Shown: piece by piece, positions 1 to 3,720 of the stretch | Layout: each line of letters starts with the position of its first letter | How positions within the stretch are numbered: position 1 is the stretch's first letter | Assembly (NCBI GenBank): GCA_029934775.1 | Contig: JAOZLO010000192.1 | Location: forward strand, 1-5,920 | Length of the DNA: 5,920 nucleotides | Direction: 5' to 3' | Source: Desulfocapsaceae bacterium | GTDB taxonomy: Bacteria > Desulfobacterota > Desulfobulbia > Desulfobulbales > Desulfocapsaceae | The notes under the pieces: generated by a model | What the model saw: the letters and a program-made list of their open reading frames with translations, nothing else | What the model was told of the DNA's origin: nothing | Database searches by the model: none | Position numbers and translations under genes: made by a program

Positions 1-187
1 ACATGAAGCTTGTCAATAAGAACGATCTTATTCCCTTAACAGCAGAAGCAAGGACGCTCATGCGAAATGAGTGGTTTTTATAAATATTAAAAGCGGAGCC
101 ACGGTCTCCATCGGATTTTTTGTTGCCAGCATTTGTGTTAACATGAACAGTTTCAGCTGAAGCAGGAGACACCTCAACTGATGGCAT
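1..187 (-). CDS. Possible minus-strand open frame running off the left edge, perhaps part of a decayed gene
   Basis: An ATG at 187-185 opens a frame with no stop for 62 codons, down to the left edge. It begins MPSVEVSPASAETVHV and looks protein-like (many Ala, Val and Ser codons), but I recognise no domain. There is no good ribosome binding site: AAGAGA lies 7 bases upstream and matches the consensus poorly. Another protein-like minus-strand frame (257-174, MTGVSPGKGIAAVATAGY) overlaps its start in a different frame and stops just inside it. This pattern could mean a frameshifted gene remnant whose two halves were once continuous. It competes with the plus-strand reading of the same bases (3-83). 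Neither is secure. Confidence 0.2.
   Translation of the reverse strand, partial: MPSVEVSPASAETVHVNTNAGNKKSDGDRGSAFNIYKNHSFRMSVLASAVKGIRSFLLTSFM
3..83 (+). CDS. Possible 3' end of a plus-strand gene cut by the left edge
   Basis: Reading frame 3 is open from the left edge to a TAA at 81-83 and would encode a C-terminal tail ending in EARTLMRNEWFL. I do not recognise the protein. The other two plus frames stop within 19 bases, so any plus-strand gene entering from the left in those frames would end almost at once. A weak hairpin followed by six T residues lies 12 bases after the stop, which fits a gene end but is not strong. The minus strand is also open across this stretch, so the two readings compete. 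The sequence to the left of the window would decide between them. Confidence 0.22.
   Translation: MKLVNKNDLIPLTAEARTLMRNEWFL
95..121 (+). terminator. Weak terminator-like hairpin after the possible gene end at 83
   Basis: GGAG at 95-98 can pair with CTCC at 106-109 around a 7-base loop, and a run of six T residues follows at 116-121. The stem is only four pairs, and the T-run starts seven bases after it. This is far below a typical intrinsic terminator. It is listed because it sits just behind the stop codon at 81-83. Confidence 0.18.
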
Positions 188-769
188 CCGCAGTTCTCTT
201 TACATAGCCAGCAGTTGCCACTGCAGCAATTCCTTTGCCAGGAGAGACCCCAGTCATATCATTTATGCCTCAATCACATTTATGCCTGCTTGCCAAAATA
301 TTTTATTTCTCTATATCGAAAACAGTCTATCGTAGGGCCATTTACCATTCCCACTGCCTACATGAAAGCAAAACAAATCTTAGAACCCACACCAACTGCT
401 GGAACTCTGTTCCAGGTGTGTGCAGAGTAACTGAGTGACCTTTGCGAATACTGCCATAGGCCGTATTGATGCGCAACATTCTCTGGTAGGCATGAAATGT
501 CATATAATCTTTGCATATTTCCCCTGAAGAATAAAAGAGATACTACAGGGAGGTAAAGGGGGAGTCTCGTACTGTACCTTCCTACCGGCGCCTGTCTCTA
601 TTCTCTTACAAGCTATTCCATTAATACATTCAGTATCCATAGATGGACCCCATATACTTTTATACTTATTAATAATTACATTGAAATGTTCTATAGTGAG
701 AGAAGGCGTCATTCTTATCTCGGCTATCTCAGTCCGAGAGAATATTAAAAAATGTCCTTTTTTACTCAA

Positions 770-790
770 CCAGGTCTAAAGCAGCTGGTT
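770..790. repeat. Left copy of short words shared in inverted orientation around the HAD gene
   Basis: This stretch contains CCAGGTCT (770-777), GGTCTAAAG (773-781) and CTGGTTT (784-790). Their reverse complements AGACCTGG, CTTTAGACC and AAACCAG all occur in a 22-base stretch just after the HAD coding region, but in a different order. Within this copy AACCAG and CTGGTT can also form a 6-bp hairpin with an 11-base loop. The matches are exact. Whether they mean anything is uncertain, since 8-9 base matches arise by chance in a window this size. Confidence 0.3.
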
Positions 791-803
791 TAAGGACAGA
801 GAG

Positions 804-808
804 AGGAG
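804..808 (+). promoter_or_regulatory. Ribosome binding site of the HAD gene
   Basis: AGGAG sits inside the purine-rich run GAGAGGAGAG (801-810), five bases before the ATG at 814. It supports that ATG as the start rather than the later in-frame ATG at 829. Confidence 0.75.
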
Positions 809-813
809 AGAAT

Positions 814-1539
814 ATGATTAAGGGGATTATGTTTGATAAGGATGGCACTCTAATGGATTTTAATACCACTCAACATCATATTCTTACATCTGTTCTGCTC
901 GATTTGAGAGAAAATTATAACATCTCTGATCAGGTGATTAACACAGTGGAGCAGGCCCTTGGATATTTACCGGAAAAGCTGACCTCGGAGAGTCTCTTAC
1001 AACACTCAACCACGACGAAAATTGTTGAAGCGATGATTCAAGCTAAAAGTAATTGTGCACCCGATTCGAAAGAAGATCTACTCTCCAATGCATCTGAACT
1101 CTTTGATCTGTACAATGATCATGCAACGGGAGAGAGCGTACCTTACGTCTTATTGCCTGGTGTGAAAGATCTTTTTGACTATCTTGATGGCAAGAATTAT
1201 GAGCTTGGAATAGCGACAGCAGATACTTACGAGGCAACTATAGCTGGTTTAGAAAAAACAGGACTATCCACTTTTTTTGATTATCTGGGCACTGATAATT
1301 CAGCTAAAGAACCCAAGCCATCACCTTTTATGGCAATAACGTTCTGTAAACAAGTAAACATTTCAATGAGTGAACTCCTCGTAGTGGGCGACAGTGAAAA
1401 TGATATGCTGTTTGCCGAGAATGCCGGGGCGCATTTTATCGGTATGTCCACCCATCCGGCTGATGCCGCCATCATTCGACGTAAAGGACATAAAGTTGTT
1501 GAAATAATTACTGAAATTATAGATCTGTTTAAACTTTAG
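814..1539 (+). CDS. HAD-superfamily hydrolase, phosphoglycolate phosphatase-like
   Basis: This 241-residue cytoplasmic protein has all four HAD motifs. Motif I is FDKDGTL (residues 7-13), with the nucleophile Asp8 and general acid/base Asp10. Motif II is Thr135 in IATAD. Motif III is a lysine in AKEPKPSP (Lys168, with Lys165 the alternative). Motif IV is GDSENDM (192-198), with Asp193 and Asp197 for Mg2+. A helical cap of about 100 residues between motifs I and II marks it as subclass IA, the group containing phosphoglycolate phosphatase (Gph) and many small-phosphate-ester phosphatases. The length is normal and the gene looks intact. The substrate cannot be read from the sequence, so Gph activity is only the nearest guess. 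The gene stands alone: 730 bases of non-coding DNA precede it, and the next gene converges on it. No clear terminator follows. Confidence 0.92.
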   Translation: MIKGIMFDKDGTLMDFNTTQHHILTSVLLDLRENYNISDQVINTVEQALGYLPEKLTSESLLQHSTTTKIVEAMIQAKSNCAPDSKEDLLSNASELFDLYNDHATGESVPYVLLPGVKDLFDYLDGKNYELGIATADTYEATIAGLEKTGLSTFFDYLGTDNSAKEPKPSPFMAITFCKQVNISMSELLVVGDSENDMLFAENAGAHFIGMSTHPADAAIIRRKGHKVVEIITEIIDLFKL

Positions 1540-1555
1540 ACCAAACCAGACCTGG
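1534..1555. repeat. Right copy of the inverted shared words flanking the HAD gene
   Basis: CTTTAGACC (1534-1542) overlaps the HAD stop codon and is the exact reverse complement of bases 773-781. AAACCAG (1543-1549) and AGACCTGG (1548-1555) are reverse complements of words in the same upstream stretch. The two stretches therefore share three words, though not in the same order, so this is not a clean inverted repeat. Confidence 0.3.
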
Positions 1556-1835
1556 CCAGCTATCCCCAGTTGCCGCAGGGAGTTGAGATCCCATCGCCCA
1601 TAAAATATATGAGAACAGTTTTGTGACAGCCCTTTAAAAAACGGGGATCAATGCAATTCCTAGTTATCAGTACGGTTTAGGGGCAAGGCCAGCAAGCAAC
1701 TGCAACAGTGAAAATAGCCCAAATGAAGTTGTCTTCCAATAATTGTTTCAGAGGAATGCTGCCTATCTCAATTTCCACTGGCACTACTCCAATTGCCCAG
1801 TATCATGTCTGCTATCACCAAGATACCCGTGCGCC
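1540..1835. other. Gap between the converging HAD and DUF2293 genes, no gene seen
   Basis: These 296 bases hold only short, uninterpretable open frames. One minus-strand stretch (1802-1677) has no ATG and ends in a TAA. It reads like a hydrophobic peptide (LEDNFIWAIFTVAVACW) but has no ribosome binding site. A plus-strand frame beginning with GTG at 1708 runs into the antisense of the DUF2293 gene and is probably a shadow. CCCTTT followed closely by AAAAAACGGG (about 1630-1646) can fold weakly, but no good bidirectional terminator is visible despite the convergent arrangement. Confidence 0.5.
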
Positions 1836-2549
1836 TTATGAACAGCATTCACCGATGGAGTCCCCAGATGTTGTAAATATCTTTTTCAAAGGGCAGTCAT
1901 CTGAGGTTGCCACTCCTTTTCTGTATGTAGAAAGCAGTTCAGTCGACCGACCTGCAAGCATCCTTCTGACTTCACGCCTTTTGCCTTTTACTCTGGGGAT
2001 TTTCATAAAATCATAAGCTGTTGTTTTGTGCCTCATCCATGCGATAACTGCTCGTGATGCTCGTTCTTCCACCGAAATCATCGTCGTCCTTGCAACAGTT
2101 CCACTCCCTACGGGAATAGAAAAAGCAGTAACAGCCTCAGCTATTTCCTCTTCTATCTGTTTATAGAGTGGCGCAAAAGAAAGAAAATTCCGTACCTCTG
2201 TATAGAACTCTTTTTCGTACAGGCTCTGCTTTTTCTTTCTTCTCCTCCAGCCAGATTCTAATCTTTTTTTGTATGTATCAGTAGACCGGATACTCTCTGT
2301 TTCCTGTCTGGCTGATGCGATAATTTCCGATGGTGCCCAGACTCCTTTAGAGATAACCCGGCGCCCGATTTTGACTTGAACTCTCCAAAACACGCATTTA
2401 CCCGTAACTTTTCTTGTTATGCCAGCATCACCTGCAGGAAGAAACTCCCACCCATCAGGGGGGGGTAACTTATCACCGTTTTCAGCGATAAATGTGCCAT
2501 TCAGCCCGGGTCTTACAATTTTCATTTCTTTCTTCATCCTGCCGTCCAT
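1836..2549 (-). CDS. DUF2293 domain-containing protein of unknown function
   Basis: This 237-residue protein matches my memory of the DUF2293 family along its whole length. The N-terminal part (about 30-80) carries PPDGWEFLPAGDAGITRK, a conserved FWRVQ stretch and GRRVISKGVWAP. A basic, probably helical linker follows (RRRKKK, 102-107). The C-terminal DUF2293 core (about 147-210) holds VGSGTVART, then AVIAWMRHKTTAYD with His174, Tyr179 and Asp180, then IPRVKGKRREVRRMLA. The many Arg and Lys residues suggest nucleic acid contact, but that is inference; no enzymatic role is known to me. Residues 211-237 form a short tail past the family core. The start is uncertain: AGGAGG lies only 2 bases before the ATG at 2549 and 14 bases before the next in-frame ATG at 2537 (MKKEMK). 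The gene lies 152 bases downstream of the SagB-type gene on the same strand. Confidence 0.85.
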   Translation of the reverse strand: MDGRMKKEMKIVRPGLNGTFIAENGDKLPPPDGWEFLPAGDAGITRKVTGKCVFWRVQVKIGRRVISKGVWAPSEIIASARQETESIRSTDTYKKRLESGWRRRKKKQSLYEKEFYTEVRNFLSFAPLYKQIEEEIAEAVTAFSIPVGSGTVARTTMISVEERASRAVIAWMRHKTTAYDFMKIPRVKGKRREVRRMLAGRSTELLSTYRKGVATSDDCPLKKIFTTSGDSIGECCS

Positions 2550-2701
2550 TACCTCCTGCCAAGCTCCAATCTCAGGAAAAAAGATCCTTTACATATCTAA
2601 CACTCCACAAGGGAGTATAAGTACCTTGGTGCAATATATAACCTCAAAATTCAAGATATATTCCTCAGTTTCTTTTTTTATTACATTATTTCAGGAGCAA
2701 G
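2550..2701. other. Gap between the SagB-type and DUF2293 genes
   Basis: This AT-rich stretch holds no open frame of note. ACTCC (2602-2606) and GGAGT (2612-2616) form a perfect 5-bp stem with a 5-base loop, but no T-run follows on either strand, so it is not a convincing terminator. No RiPP precursor-like small gene is visible here, which matters because the upstream gene is SagB-type. Confidence 0.5.
2552..2557 (-). promoter_or_regulatory. Shine-Dalgarno sequence of the DUF2293 gene, oddly placed
   Basis: A perfect AGGAGG on the minus strand lies 2 bases before the ATG at 2549 and 14 bases before the ATG at 2537. Neither spacing is in the usual 5-9 range, so this site does not settle the start. 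Confidence 0.6.
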
Positions 2702-3460
2702 TTACTGATACTTTCCTACCGGTGCTAGATAAATGGTGAACTGTTCCTCACCATCTACCCGTATCAACTCGTCCATAGCCTCCTGGTCATAAGCGGCAAT
2801 GGCACAGGTTCCTGCCTGAATCGCCTCACAAGCCAGATAGAGATTTTGACAGACATGTCCCGCATCGAGTAAGATCACTCTGTGTGCCGCCTGAAGATAA
2901 CGCCATTCCATACGATTAGGTACTGTCGTCCAGACAAAGACCACCGCACTGTCAGCAACAAATTTCTGCCCGAGCACTGCCCGGGAGAGTTTTAATTTAC
3001 TCTGATCATCTGTAGCGTACAATAAAACAAGCTCATGAGATAAAGGAAGATAACGATAGAGTCCCGGAGGAATCTTCTCTACCCTGTGAATGAACAGGTA
3101 GGTTTCAAAACTATGCCTGGCTCCAGCTGAAGGCACTGTACGAAAATGAGGCGGTTGTTCTCCTGGTTTTCTTTGTCCCTGTGTCGTCCAGAGCAGAAAT
3201 GCCAGTTCTTCTACCTTCAGGTAATCATCACTGTAGTTTCGTCTGCTTCGACGATTACCAATGGCGTCTGCCAGATCTGTTTCTTGTAGAATATGATTCC
3301 AGGACTCCCTGTCAGGCATACTGATACGGACTAACTGCTTAGCAACCGGCTCCTGCAATGGTGGCACAGGAACCCCCCTGTGCTGAGCGCTTGTACGAAA
3401 GTCGATCGTTTTACGGAGACTATCTTTTAAAAAATTACGATGCAGCTTGAACTCATCCAT
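2702..3460 (-). CDS. SagB/ThcOx-type FMN-dependent oxidoreductase (nitroreductase superfamily)
   Basis: This 252-residue protein has the usual SagB pattern. RRSRRNY (70-76) contributes basic residues expected at the FMN phosphate. TVPSAGARH (108-116) is the family signature, followed by LYRYLP (134-139). GHVCQNLYLACEAIQAGTCAI (201-221) is the conserved helix and turn of the nitroreductase fold. The protein ends in YLAPVGK, as family members do. Known relatives oxidise thiazolines and oxazolines to azoles during RiPP maturation, as in streptolysin S or cyanobactin-type clusters. Many SagB-like proteins stand alone and have no known substrate. No cyclodehydratase, protease or precursor gene is visible in this window, so an azoline role is not supported here. 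It is probably cytoplasmic, with no signal peptide. The ATG start has an AAGGAG site 6 bases upstream. Confidence 0.88.
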   Translation of the reverse strand: MDEFKLHRNFLKDSLRKTIDFRTSAQHRGVPVPPLQEPVAKQLVRISMPDRESWNHILQETDLADAIGNRRSRRNYSDDYLKVEELAFLLWTTQGQRKPGEQPPHFRTVPSAGARHSFETYLFIHRVEKIPPGLYRYLPLSHELVLLYATDDQSKLKLSRAVLGQKFVADSAVVFVWTTVPNRMEWRYLQAAHRVILLDAGHVCQNLYLACEAIQAGTCAIAAYDQEAMDELIRVDGEEQFTIYLAPVGKYQ

Positions 3461-3466
3461 GAAGCG

Positions 3467-3472
3467 CTCCTT
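3467..3472 (-). promoter_or_regulatory. Ribosome binding site fixing the SagB-type start
   Basis: AAGGAG on the minus strand ends six bases before the ATG at 3460. An in-frame TTG ten codons upstream (3490) would lengthen the protein, but it would place this site inside the coding region and has no site of its own. The ATG is therefore preferred. Confidence 0.8.
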
Positions 3473-3560
3473 ATTGCTTTTTAAAATCAATTCCCAGCAT
3501 AATCATTTCCATCTCGAACTCTATCTTACTGTCCCCCGACAAAATGTTCCGGCAAGTGGA

Positions 3561-3587
3561 TTGACAGGTCTATTTTAAAGCTGTAAT
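3561..3587 (+). promoter_or_regulatory. Candidate sigma-70 promoter for aconitase
   Basis: TTGACA at 3561-3566 is a perfect -35 hexamer. TGTAAT at 3582-3587 matches five of six positions of the -10 consensus, with a spacer of 15 bases, which is shorter than the preferred 17. A start near 3594 would give a leader of about 125 bases that includes the TACTAGT dyad. Nothing equally good was found for the divergent SagB-type gene. Confidence 0.35.
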
Positions 3588-3653
3588 CATTTTTTCTCCA
3601 AGCGGGCTGGATTATACCTGATGAGGGAGGGAAAAAAGATTGAAAAGCTACTC

Positions 3654-3670
3654 TACTAGTCTTACTAGTA
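3654..3670. promoter_or_regulatory. Perfect 7-bp dyad upstream of aconitase, possible operator
   Basis: TACTAGT (3654-3660), a 3-base spacer CTT, and ACTAGTA (3664-3670) form a perfect inverted repeat. Because ACTAGT is itself a palindrome, the site is also a direct repeat of TACTAGT with a 9-base period. It lies 37 bases before the aconitase ribosome binding site, and downstream of the candidate promoter, where a repressor or an RNA hairpin could act. I do not recognise it as the site of any known regulator. CTAG is a rare tetranucleotide in many bacteria, which makes two copies within 17 bases noticeable. Confidence 0.4.
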
Positions 3671-3706
3671 ATTGAACAAATAATGGTGACCAAACTTTTC
3701 TTTCAC

Positions 3707-3712
3707 AGGAGG
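3707..3712 (+). promoter_or_regulatory. Ribosome binding site of aconitase
   Basis: A perfect AGGAGG lies 8 bases before the ATG at 3721, which indicates strong translation initiation and fixes the start. Confidence 0.85.
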
Positions 3713-3720
3713 TAGCATCC

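Larger units (their letters stand above)
84..813. other. 730 bases with no supportable gene
   Basis: Small open frames exist on both strands, for example 215-430 on plus and 769-500 on minus. They overlap one another, start with TTG or without a ribosome binding site, and match no family I know. A perfect 6-bp inverted repeat, TCTCGG (718-723) with CCGAGA (734-739), lies about 75 bases before the HAD start, and a T-rich stretch follows 18 bases later; it could be a weak leader hairpin. TATAAT at 503-508 and TATAGT at 692-697 resemble -10 hexamers, but neither has a recognisable -35 at the right distance. Minus-strand patches between 405 and 1 read like protein fragments in three successive frames. 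I saw no tRNA, CRISPR or IS ends. Confidence 0.5.

Noticed and set aside
248..276. Partial similarity between about 248-276 and 1795-1818 (CCCAGT, ATCAT, TGC and ATCAC in the same order)
   Set aside because: It needs two gaps and does not extend in either direction. This is within chance for a window of this size.
215..438. Two overlapping plus-strand open frames of 71 and 67 residues
   Set aside because: They overlap in different frames, have no ribosome binding site and no recognisable motifs, and lie opposite the possible decayed minus-strand gene.
500..769. 89-residue minus-strand open frame
   Set aside because: It starts with TTG, has no ribosome binding site, and resembles no family I know. 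It is kept only as part of the gene-free description.
1677..1802. Minus-strand open stretch reading like a hydrophobic peptide
   Set aside because: It has no ATG and no ribosome binding site and is only about 40 codons long. It could be a relic, but nothing supports it.
1708..2016. 102-residue plus-strand open frame starting with GTG
   Set aside because: More than half is antisense to the DUF2293 gene. It has no ribosome binding site.
2419..2739. 106-residue plus-strand open frame
   Set aside because: It runs antisense through the start of the DUF2293 gene and the end of the SagB-type gene, both well supported on the other strand.
3461..3490. Ten-residue N-terminal extension of the SagB-type protein from a TTG
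   Set aside because: The AAGGAG at 3467-3472 sits at ideal distance from the ATG at 3460, and the TTG has no site of its own.
2550..3720. A RiPP precursor peptide gene next to the SagB-type gene
   Set aside because: I read both flanks on both strands and found no small open frame with a ribosome binding site and a Cys/Ser/Thr-rich core.
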